From: Defluviitaleaceae bacterium
Lineage (GTDB): Bacteria; Bacillota; Clostridia; Lachnospirales; WRAA01
Length of the DNA stretch: 5,034 bases
Assembly (NCBI GenBank): GCA_009780445.1
Contig: WRAA01000160.1
Coordinates: forward strand, 1-5,034
Direction of reading: 5' to 3'
Of the stretch, positions 1-5,034 are shown piece after piece. Under the pieces are notes generated by a model. It saw only the letters and a program-made list of their open reading frames with translations. It was not told the origin of the DNA and ran no database searches. Each line of letters begins with the position of its first letter. Position 1 is the first letter of the stretch. The position numbers and the translations under genes were made by a program.

Positions 1-2016
1 CACGGGGCTGATGTTCACGCACTCAAACGGATACGCGCCAAGCGTCACGCGAAGGGTGTGCGCGCCGTTGTTAAGCGGGCCGGCGTTGGTGATCACCAGC
101 GGCACAGAACGTTCCCCCGCGGAAACGGGCGACACCATCGGCACACCAACGGGAACACCTTCGCGCAGCCACTGGAACGTCAGCTGGTCGTCCGCCGTGA
201 ACGCGCCGGGGTTCGCCACATCCACATTTACCAGCACGGGCAGGCTCGCGTTCATTCCCTGGGGAATGGTTACGCTCTGCTCCGTAGCCGGCGTGAAGCC
301 CACCCTGATGAGGGCGCACCTGTCGGGCGGCGTGGGTGTGTGAGGCGGTGTAGTCGGCTCCGTTGTAGTTGGTTCGTAAGTTGTCGGCTCCGTTGTAGTT
401 GGGTCGGCGGTGGTTGGCTCCGTTGTAGTCGGGTCAGTTGTAGTAGGATCCGTCGTAGTTGGGTCAGTTGTTGCAGGATACGTTGTAGTTATGTCAGGCG
501 GAGGGTCTAACACCACCACTATCGCATATTCGGACATAACGGGAATCACCATTTCGGAACTCGCGCCGGGGGACGCGCTTACTATAGCGAAGAAGTGGTG
601 CGCCCCCACAGTCAAGTTTGTCGGTATTTGGAATGACGTGCCTGTGATGTGTACGCCGTTAACATCAAGTGCCGCGCTGGTTGTAGAATTGATGGGGTTG
701 TACACGAACCATGTGTATACGGGAGTAAGCGCCGAGTCGGTAGTCAGCGTCGCCGCTATTGTCAGGCTTCCGCTGATATCACCATGAAAAAATGTTCTGG
801 TCGGGGGGTAGGGATGCTGATTGATGGTTATGGCGGCGGATACCATTACCGGGTTGGAGTTTATTAGAATTGAAGGGTCTACGCCGGGTATCTGCCCGTG
901 AGTATTATCGCCCCACGTCCAGATACTGCCGTCGCTCTTAACGCCCACGACATGATGGAAGCCGGAGGATATGCTAACCCAGTACGCGCCGTCAACCTCA
1001 TGCGGAGCGTTGTGGGGCGTTGTTGTGCCGTTGCCAAGCTGGCCGTATTGGTTAAAGCCCCAAGACCATGCGTAGCCGCCGTCTCTAATGGCGGTTGTGT
1101 GGAGCAGACCGGAAGAAACGCTCTGCCAATCGTAATGTGATTCTACTTGCTGTGGAGTGTTGTAGCTGCCGGCTCTTCCGGGGCCAAGCCCTAGTCGATC
1201 ATTGGCGTTATTTCCCCACACCCAGAGGCTTCCATCGTCTCTGATGGCCGCCGTGTGGGTACTGCCGGCGGCTACACTTGCCCAGTACGTACCTGGGTAT
1301 ACGTGTTCGGATGCGTTTCGGGATCCGCCGGGGCCGATGCCAAGCTGACCCTGTTGATTAAAGCCCCAACCCCACAAGGTTCCGTTGTCCCTGATAGCTA
1401 GAGAGTGAGTGCCGCCTGCTGAAACGGCAGTCCAGTAATCTGTGCCGATCTGTGTTGGGTTGTAGCTGTAACTGATGTTTGAACCTTGGCCAAGTCGGCC
1501 GTCAGAGTTGCTACCCCAAGACCAGATCGTGCCGTCCTCGCGCATGGCAAGCGAGTGGGTATTACCGGCCGAGACGTATTTCCAGTCAGTTCCTGTTCCG
1601 ATACGCTCTGGTGTCGGTATTTCTGTTCTGATTGGGTCTTGCCCCGCTTTTCCATCGACATTTCGCCCCCATCCGAACAGCCTTCCGTCCGTTGTTACGG
1701 CAAGGGTATAATAGTGTGTCCCGGCGGAGACGCTTAACCAGGTTTCATCAGGGTTTGTTATCCGTACGGGAGTGTTCCTGTCGATGCTTGTGCCGTCCCC
1801 GAGTTGGCCATGGTTGTTGTGGCCAATAGCCCACAAGCTGCCGTCTTGCAAAATCATCATCGTATGGGAGTGTCCGGCGGAAACCACAACCGCTTCGGCC
1901 AACAACTGCGCGGGCGCGGGGTCTGCAAAGACCTCCGACCGTGGCATTGCTATTGAAGAAAGTGCAACCAGCACGGCAAGCGTCGCCGCGATCCTTCGTA
2001 CTATGGTGTTGTTCAT
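1..2016 (-). CDS. Secreted seven-repeat RCC1-type beta-propeller protein with Ig-like regions, 3' end beyond the left edge
   Basis: The frame is open from the ATG at 2016 to base 1 (672 codons, no stop), so the C-terminus is missing. Residues 1-31 form a Sec signal peptide: basic start with R7 R8, hydrophobic core at about 9-24, and likely cleavage after VFA (31). Residues 45-380 hold seven RCC1 repeats. Each has a [SA][AS]G turn (Gly48, 99, 151, 201, 251, 303, 352; spacing 49-52), mostly followed by xxH, then DG-x-[LI]W-x-WG-x-N and GQLG. Seven repeats suit one closed propeller. Residues 385-503 resemble an extracellular Ig-like domain (VYTWFV, FQIPTNLTVGAHHF). Residues 510-564 are a Thr/Pro linker, and 567-672 look like a second beta-sandwich. 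AAGGAG (2028-2033) lies 11 bases before the ATG. Bacterial RCC1 proteins are common in surface and secreted contexts, but the ligand is unknown. A wall anchor or further domains may lie past the edge. Confidence 0.88.
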   Translation of the reverse strand, partial: MNNTIVRRIAATLAVLVALSSIAMPRSEVFADPAPAQLLAEAVVVSAGHSHTMMILQDGSLWAIGHNNHGQLGDGTSIDRNTPVRITNPDETWLSVSAGTHYYTLAVTTDGRLFGWGRNVDGKAGQDPIRTEIPTPERIGTGTDWKYVSAGNTHSLAMREDGTIWSWGSNSDGRLGQGSNISYSYNPTQIGTDYWTAVSAGGTHSLAIRDNGTLWGWGFNQQGQLGIGPGGSRNASEHVYPGTYWASVAAGSTHTAAIRDDGSLWVWGNNANDRLGLGPGRAGSYNTPQQVESHYDWQSVSSGLLHTTAIRDGGYAWSWGFNQYGQLGNGTTTPHNAPHEVDGAYWVSISSGFHHVVGVKSDGSIWTWGDNTHGQIPGVDPSILINSNPVMVSAAITINQHPYPPTRTFFHGDISGSLTIAATLTTDSALTPVYTWFVYNPINSTTSAALDVNGVHITGTSFQIPTNLTVGAHHFFAIVSASPGASSEMVIPVMSEYAIVVVLDPPPDITTTYPATTDPTTTDPTTTDPTTTEPTTADPTTTEPTTYEPTTTEPTTPPHTPTPPDRCALIRVGFTPATEQSVTIPQGMNASLPVLVNVDVANPGAFTADDQLTFQWLREGVPVGVPMVSPVSAGERSVPLVITNAGPLNNGAHTLRVTLGAYPFECVNISPV
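358..477 (-). repeat. Eight tandem 15-bp units encoding PTTTD/E pentapeptides
   Basis: Read on the minus strand, residues 514-553 of the RCC1 protein are eight consecutive pentads of the form P-T-T-T-D/E (variants PATTD, PTTAD, PTTYE), followed by a partial PTT. The DNA shows the matching 15-bp periodicity; on the plus strand a gttgtagt core recurs with small changes. The unit is a multiple of three, so gain or loss of copies would change linker length without breaking the frame. Thr/Pro linkers of this kind usually separate domains in secreted proteins and can be O-glycosylated; glycosylation here is inference. Confidence 0.85.
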
Positions 2017-2027
2017 CCTCGTATCCG

Positions 2028-2033
2028 CTCCTT
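2028..2033 (-). promoter_or_regulatory. Shine-Dalgarno site of the RCC1-type gene
   Basis: The minus strand reads AAGGAG, followed by 11 bases and then the ATG at 2016. The spacing is slightly long, but this start immediately precedes the signal peptide, which supports it. Confidence 0.65.
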
Positions 2034-2041
2034 GTTATCTC

Positions 2042-2091
2042 TCTTGTAACATTACATTCAGTATACCACAAACAGGCCATAAGTTACAAGA
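2042..2091. promoter_or_regulatory. 9-bp inverted repeat bracketing the RCC1-gene promoter (possible operator)
   Basis: TCTTGTAAC at 2042-2050 and its exact reverse complement GTTACAAGA at 2083-2091 lie 32 bases apart. The right arm overlaps the -35 box of the minus-strand promoter and the left arm lies just downstream of the expected transcription start. Such a placement suits a repressor that bridges two half-sites. The -35 box itself is part of the arm, so part of the match is forced by promoter sequence; no regulator can be named. Confidence 0.3.
2060..2089 (-). promoter_or_regulatory. Sigma-A-type promoter of the RCC1-type gene
   Basis: On the minus strand a -35 box TTGTAA (2084-2089, 4 of 6 to TTGACA) and a -10 box TATACT (2060-2065, 5 of 6 to TATAAT) are separated by 18 bases. 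Transcription would start near 2053, giving a leader of about 37 bases before the ATG at 2016. This is seen by pattern only. Confidence 0.6.
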
Positions 2092-2171
2092 CTTCTGAAA
2101 TAGTTATCGGCCAAATCCGCCGCGCCCATTATATCGGCGTGCATAAAATTCGCGGTTTGTACAATTATATA

Positions 2172-2272
2172 TAGTGGACGCACCGGTCAAACGTAGAAAT
2201 ATTTCGCATAACCCTGCCCTACTGCCGGCAGGGTTATGCGAAATATTTCACTGAATTAAAGCGCGTCCACTG
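2172..2272. mobile_element. Palindromic MITE-like element flanked by TA
   Basis: Two nested inverted repeats are present. The inner arms, 2196-2218 and 2227-2249, are perfect reverse complements over 23 bp around an 8-base loop; each contains the self-palindrome GAAATATTTC. The outer arms, AGTGGACGC (2173-2181) and GCGTCCACT (2263-2271), are also perfect. TA dinucleotides sit just outside at 2170-2171 and 2273-2274, as expected if a 101-bp element had inserted at TA, the target of IS630/Tc1-mariner-type transposases. It has no coding capacity. It could instead be a regulatory or leader hairpin upstream of the carboxypeptidase gene. No T-tract follows either side, so an intrinsic terminator is unlikely. 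The palindrome is certain; the mobile origin is inference. A possible -10 box TATAGT (2170-2175) overlaps its left end but has no convincing -35. Confidence 0.45.
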
Positions 2273-2302
2273 TAGGGTATGACAAATTAGCGGGGTGGTT
2301 GT

Positions 2303-3487
2303 ATGAAGCGGATTACGGCGTTTGCGGTAATCGTGATGATAATATTTGCGCCTGCGCGTAGCGTGCGGGCGGGTGAGGTTGACGAGCCGGATGTACGCGC
2401 GATGGGCGCGGTGCTGATGGACGCGGAGACGGGGCGCGTGCTGTGGGGCAAGAACGAGAACACAAGGCTTGCCATGGCCAGCACCACCAAGATAATGACG
2501 GCGGTTATCGCGCTGGAAAACGGCGACATGGATTCCCGCGTGACGGCGAGCAGACGCGCGGCGATGGCTCCCAAGGTTCACATGGGGCTTTTGGCGGGGG
2601 AGGAGGTGCGGCTGGGCGACCTGATGCTGGCCTTGATGCTGGAATCGAGCAACGACGCGGCGGTTGCTATCGCGGAGCATGTGGGCGGCAGCGTGGAAGA
2701 GTTCTGCGCTATGATGACGGCGAAGGCACATTCGCTGGGCGCGGTTGACACCAACTTCGAAACGCCCAGCGGGCTGGACTCGGACAACCACTACTCAACA
2801 GCCTATGACATGGCCGTGATAACGCGTTATGCCCTGCGCAACCCGGACTTTGTGAACCTGATAAATACGCGCACGGCCACGTTCCAATCCTCCGCGCGGA
2901 CATATAACTTCGTCAACCGTAACAGGCTGCTCCACGAGTTTTGCGGGGCGAACGGCGTTAAGACGGGGTTTACGGGCAAGGCCGGCCAGTGCTTTGTGGG
3001 CGCGTGCAGGCGCGGCGACATGCAGCTTATATCGGTGGTGTTGGCGAGCGGGTGGGGCAGCACCGGGCGCGAGCAGAAGTGGCGCGACAACAAGGCGATC
3101 ATGACGCACGGCTTCGACAACTTCCGCTATGAGCAGATAGCCGAAGAACGTCAGCCCTCAGGCGCGATAACCATTGAACGCTCCAAGACGCCGCAGATAG
3201 ACACGGTTTTGAGTAAGGGTTTGAAACTGCCGCTAAGCAGACAGGAGCGCGAGAGCATTGTCGTGGACATCCACATGCCCACCGCCATGCGCGCGCCGGT
3301 GCAGGAAGGCCAGCAAGTGGGCACGGCCAAGGTGTTCATAATGGGCACGGTGGCCGAGGAGATCCCCATTGTAACAACCGTCGGCGCACAGCGGCACGAC
3401 CTCAAGACTTCTCTGGAGAAGGTTATCGACACTTTGCTGGAAATGGGCACCAACGAAGAGGTAAACACGGCGCTGCCTGAATTCTAA
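2303..3487 (+). CDS. dacF: PBP5-family serine D-Ala-D-Ala carboxypeptidase (DacF-like)
   Basis: This 394-residue penicillin-binding protein should remove the terminal D-Ala from peptidoglycan pentapeptides outside the membrane, limiting cross-linking. All three family motifs are present: S60-T-T-K63 with the nucleophilic Ser60 and general-base Lys63, S115-S-N117, and K220-T-G222. The Sec signal peptide covers about residues 1-23 (KR start, hydrophobic 6-17, cleavage likely after VRA). The peptidase S11 domain spans about 30-270, the beta-rich PBP5 C-terminal domain about 276-363, and the tail (364-384) could form an amphipathic membrane-associating helix. The length matches B. subtilis DacF (about 390 residues). 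A GGGGTGG ribosome site (2292-2298) precedes the ATG by 4 bases. The gene is divergent from the RCC1 gene and 99 bases before scfA, with no visible terminator between. The family call is firm; dacF rather than another S11 paralogue is by similarity, since the spoIIA context is absent. Confidence 0.93.
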   Translation: MKRITAFAVIVMIIFAPARSVRAGEVDEPDVRAMGAVLMDAETGRVLWGKNENTRLAMASTTKIMTAVIALENGDMDSRVTASRRAAMAPKVHMGLLAGEEVRLGDLMLALMLESSNDAAVAIAEHVGGSVEEFCAMMTAKAHSLGAVDTNFETPSGLDSDNHYSTAYDMAVITRYALRNPDFVNLINTRTATFQSSARTYNFVNRNRLLHEFCGANGVKTGFTGKAGQCFVGACRRGDMQLISVVLASGWGSTGREQKWRDNKAIMTHGFDNFRYEQIAEERQPSGAITIERSKTPQIDTVLSKGLKLPLSRQERESIVVDIHMPTAMRAPVQEGQQVGTAKVFIMGTVAEEIPIVTTVGAQRHDLKTSLEKVIDTLLEMGTNEEVNTALPEF

Positions 3488-3508
3488 CCTTGGGCTGCGA
3501 AATTCGGC

Positions 3509-3537
3509 TTGCAAAATATTTCCCGCTGTGCTATAGT
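3509..3537 (+). promoter_or_regulatory. Strong extended -10 promoter of scfA
   Basis: The -35 box TTGCAA (3509-3514) and -10 box TATAGT (3532-3537) are separated by the optimal 17 bases, and TGC directly before the -10 gives an extended -10 (TGn). Transcription should begin near 3544, leaving a leader of about 43 bases before the scfA ATG. This implies that the precursor has its own strong vegetative (sigma-A) promoter rather than depending on readthrough from the carboxypeptidase gene. Confidence 0.7.
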
Positions 3538-3546
3538 ATGGTGTGT

Positions 3547-3559
3547 TCCAATGTTTGGA
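3547..3559 (+). other. Small stem-loop at the 5' end of the scfA transcript
   Basis: TCCAA (3547-3551) pairs with TTGGA (3555-3559) across a 3-base loop, a few bases after the predicted transcription start. A 5'-terminal stem can protect an mRNA from decay. The stem is only 5 bp, so it may be chance. Confidence 0.25.
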
Positions 3560-3586
3560 CAGAAACTAACAAAGGGGAATAGAGAC

Positions 3587-3724
3587 ATGAAGCACATCAA
3601 AACTCTTAGCACAAAACTGCACAAGACAACCGCGCACACCGGCGGATGCGGCAAGTGTCAGGCCTCGTGCCAGTCCGCCTGCAAGACATCCGTAACGGTA
3701 GCGAACCAATCCTGCGAGAAATAA
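3587..3724 (+). CDS. scfA: SCIFF ranthipeptide precursor, five-cysteine variant
   Basis: The gene encodes a 45-residue ribosomal peptide. The start MKHIKTL and the core CQASCQSACKTS followed by VANQSCE are hallmarks of the SCIFF family (six cysteines in forty-five residues), the precursors of thioether-crosslinked ranthipeptides in Clostridia. Cysteines are at 21, 24, 28, 32 and 43, only five. The family normally reads ACKTSCTV, and here residue 36 is Val (gta). Cys32 and Thr37, the pair reported as crosslinked in the Thermoanaerobacter homologue, are both present. The N-terminal part (1-20) should be the leader recognised by the maturase. The start is supported by AAAGGGG (3571-3577) with 9 bases to the ATG; an upstream in-frame TTG at 3509 lies inside the promoter and is not credible. 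The maturase gene follows 98 bases downstream. Reported roles of SCIFF products, including quorum sensing in some clostridia, are family knowledge, not shown here. Confidence 0.96.
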   Translation: MKHIKTLSTKLHKTTAHTGGCGKCQASCQSACKTSVTVANQSCEK

Positions 3725-3732
3725 CACTTCGT

Positions 3733-3769
3733 AATAACTCTGCTTGCAGTGCGCAAGCGGAGTTATTTT
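3733..3769 (+). terminator. Intrinsic terminator or attenuator between scfA and scfB
   Basis: Arms 3733-3747 and 3753-3767 form a 15-bp stem with one G-U pair (3741/3759) and a 5-base loop, AGTGC. The descending arm ends in TTATTTT (3763-3769). It starts 8 bases after the scfA stop. The T-tract is short and the base of the stem is A/T-rich, so partial readthrough into the maturase gene is plausible. It may also protect the 3' end of the short scfA mRNA. Confidence 0.75.
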
Positions 3770-3788
3770 CATGTACATACGCGGGTTC

Positions 3789-3804
3789 GAGACTGTTCAG
3801 TCTC
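3789..3804 (+). promoter_or_regulatory. Leader hairpin just upstream of the scfB ribosome site
   Basis: GAGACT (3789-3794) and AGTCTC (3799-3804) are perfect inverted repeats around the tetraloop GTTC. The stem ends 2 bases before the Shine-Dalgarno sequence of the maturase gene. It could influence ribosome access or mark an RNA cleavage point; its function is inference. Confidence 0.4.
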
Positions 3805-3806
3805 TT

Positions 3807-3813
3807 GGAGAGG
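3807..3813 (+). promoter_or_regulatory. Ribosome binding site that decides the scfB start
   Basis: GGAGAGG directly abuts an ATG at 3814, which is too close for initiation, and lies 9 bases before the in-frame ATG at 3823. The spacing selects 3823, which also gives the family-like N-terminus MIHKY. Confidence 0.75.
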
Positions 3814-3822
3814 ATGCTGTTA

Positions 3823-5034
3823 ATGATTCACAAATATACGCTGGGCGGGCACAACATTGTGCTGGATGTTAACAGCGGCGCGGTACACGCGGTGGACGGC
3901 CTTGTGTTCGACATTCTGGAAAGTTATGTGCCGGGGAAGGCGTTTGACGCGCCGGCTTGGCTGACGGATAAGTACGCCCCGGCGGATATCGAAGAGGCGG
4001 CGGGGGAGATCGACGAGCTTGTACGCGCGGGGGAGCTGTTCTCCGACGAGGACTACAGCGGGGCGTTAGCAAGGGGCAGTGTGCCGCTGAAAGCCATCTG
4101 CCTGCACGTGGCGCACGACTGCAACCTGCGCTGCAACTACTGCTTCGCCAGGGAGGGCGAGTACATGGGCGCAAGAGCCATGATGTCCGCCGAAACCGCA
4201 CGCCGCGCGATCGACTTCCTTGTGGAAAGCTCCGGGGAGCGGCGGGAGCTGGAGGTGGACTTCTTCGGCGGCGAACCGCTGATGAACTTCGAGGTCGTGA
4301 AGGACACCGTAGCGTATGCGCGGTCGCTGGAAGAGCCGCGCGGCAAGAGTTTCCGGTTTACAATAACCACAAACGGCATCGGCCTCACAGGTGACATAAT
4401 AAATTATGTAAACGAGGAAATGTACAACGTGGTGCTGTCCTTGGACGGACGCAGACACGTTAATGACGCCATGCGCAGAACCCTTGGCAAGGGATCCGGC
4501 TATGACGTGGTGGTGCCTAAGTTCCGGGAGCTTGCGGAGAGGCGCAGAAATTCGCGCGGGAAGTCTCTGTATCTGCGGGGAACCTTCACCCGCGACAACA
4601 TGGACTTCGCGGAGGATGTGGCGCACATCAGGGGGCTGGGATTTGACAACATCTCGATAGAGCCGGTTGTGGCACAGCCGCAAGAAAACTTTTCGATACG
4701 CGAAGAGGATCTGCCCCGCATTTTCGACGAATATGAGGTCTTGGCACAGCGGCTGCTGGAGCAGGGCGACACAAACTTCTTCCACTTTAACATAGACCTG
4801 CGCGGCGGCCCCTGCGTGATAAAGCGGCTGACCGGTTGCGGCGCGGGAACGGAGTACCTGGCGATCACGCCGGACGGCAGCGTGTACCCGTGCCACCAGT
4901 TTGTGGGGCGCGAAGGATATTGCCTGGGAAACCTGGCCGAAGGCATAACCGACACCGCCCTGCGGGACGAGCTGGGCAGCCTGAACGTATACACAAAGCC
5001 GGACTGCGTTCAGTGCTGGGCGAAGTTTTACTGC
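3823..5034 (+). CDS. scfB: SCIFF peptide maturase, radical SAM/SPASM thioether-forming enzyme, 3' end beyond the right edge
   Basis: 404 codons are present; family members are about 450-470 residues, so roughly the last 50-60 are missing. The enzyme cleaves S-adenosylmethionine reductively and links a cysteine sulfur of the scfA peptide to a threonine side chain, in the cytoplasm. Residues 1-85 are an N-terminal RRE-like (PqqD-like) precursor-binding region. The [4Fe-4S] SAM-binding motif is C100-N-L-R-C104-N-Y-C107, with the SAM-contacting GGE at 149-151 and TTNG near 184-187. The SPASM domain, holding auxiliary iron-sulfur clusters, begins at C339 with Cx12Gx4C (C339, G352, C357) and continues C395-x2-C398-x5-C404; the last expected cysteine is past the edge. 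C331 in GGPC and CHQF after C357 are also typical of SCIFF maturases. No frameshift or missing residue is seen. Expression probably relies on readthrough of the hairpin after scfA. Confidence 0.97.
   Translation, partial: MIHKYTLGGHNIVLDVNSGAVHAVDGLVFDILESYVPGKAFDAPAWLTDKYAPADIEEAAGEIDELVRAGELFSDEDYSGALARGSVPLKAICLHVAHDCNLRCNYCFAREGEYMGARAMMSAETARRAIDFLVESSGERRELEVDFFGGEPLMNFEVVKDTVAYARSLEEPRGKSFRFTITTNGIGLTGDIINYVNEEMYNVVLSLDGRRHVNDAMRRTLGKGSGYDVVVPKFRELAERRRNSRGKSLYLRGTFTRDNMDFAEDVAHIRGLGFDNISIEPVVAQPQENFSIREEDLPRIFDEYEVLAQRLLEQGDTNFFHFNIDLRGGPCVIKRLTGCGAGTEYLAITPDGSVYPCHQFVGREGYCLGNLAEGITDTALRDELGSLNVYTKPDCVQCWAKFYC

Noticed and set aside
349..489. CRISPR-like array
   Set aside because: The 15-bp units are contiguous without spacers and encode an in-frame Thr/Pro linker.
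11..867. Several plus-strand open frames of 70-150 codons (11-343, 58-510, 410-787, 649-867)
   Set aside because: They lie antisense to the continuous RCC1-type reading frame; repetitive VGSVV-like stretches simply reflect the 15-bp repeat read in the wrong strand.
2196..2249. Palindrome read as an intrinsic terminator
   Set aside because: No T-tract follows on either strand, and the flanking genes point away from it, so there is no transcript to terminate.
2234..2791. Open frame on the minus strand (185 codons) opposite the start of the carboxypeptidase gene
   Set aside because: Its product is rich in Arg and His as expected for an antisense shadow, shows no family motif, and runs into the palindromic element.
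3488..3508. Terminator after the carboxypeptidase gene
   Set aside because: No stable inverted repeat followed by T residues is visible between the stop codon and the scfA promoter.
3509..3586. N-terminally extended scfA starting at TTG 3509
   Set aside because: The extension would begin in the -35 box of the promoter; the ATG at 3587 has a good ribosome site and gives the conserved family N-terminus MKHIKTL.
3814..3822. Alternative scfB start at ATG 3814
   Set aside because: The ribosome site GGAGAGG ends directly before this ATG, leaving no spacer; the in-frame ATG at 3823 has 9 bases.
4066..4896. Long open frame on the minus strand (276 codons) opposite the maturase gene
   Set aside because: It is antisense to a gene with intact radical SAM and SPASM motifs, has no recognisable domain, and its length follows from the GC-rich codon usage of the plus-strand gene.

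Overview
The window looks like a chromosomal segment of a GC-rich member of the class Clostridia (Firmicutes). The strongest evidence is a SCIFF-type ranthipeptide precursor followed by its radical SAM/SPASM maturase, a pair known to be nearly universal in Clostridia and rare elsewhere. A PBP5-type D,D-carboxypeptidase with a Sec signal peptide and well-formed Shine-Dalgarno sites fit the same picture. I cannot name a genus or species.

Left part (1-2016, minus strand): one uninterrupted reading frame of 672 codons that runs off the left edge. It encodes an exported protein with a signal peptide, seven RCC1-type repeats (enough for one seven-bladed beta-propeller), an Ig-like region, a Thr/Pro-rich linker encoded by a 15-bp tandem repeat, and the start of a second beta-sandwich-like region. 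A good promoter lies upstream, bracketed by a 9-bp inverted repeat.

Middle (2017-2302): a divergent intergenic region. It contains a roughly 100-bp, strongly palindromic element with 23-bp perfect inner arms and outer 9-bp arms flanked by TA. It resembles a miniature transposable element (MITE). It sits between the RCC1 gene promoter and the carboxypeptidase gene.

Right part (2303-5034, plus strand): a complete D,D-carboxypeptidase gene (dacF-like), then a strong extended -10 promoter, the 45-residue SCIFF precursor (scfA), a terminator-like hairpin, a small leader hairpin, and the first 404 codons of the SCIFF maturase (scfB), cut by the right edge. The maturase N-terminus should bind the precursor and the radical SAM core should install a Cys-to-Thr thioether. 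The hairpin between the two genes probably keeps precursor transcripts in excess over enzyme.

The most unusual point is that this SCIFF peptide has only five cysteines. The position that is normally the fifth cysteine is Val36 (codon gta), while the Cys32/Thr37 pair, reported as the crosslinked pair in a characterised homologue, is kept.
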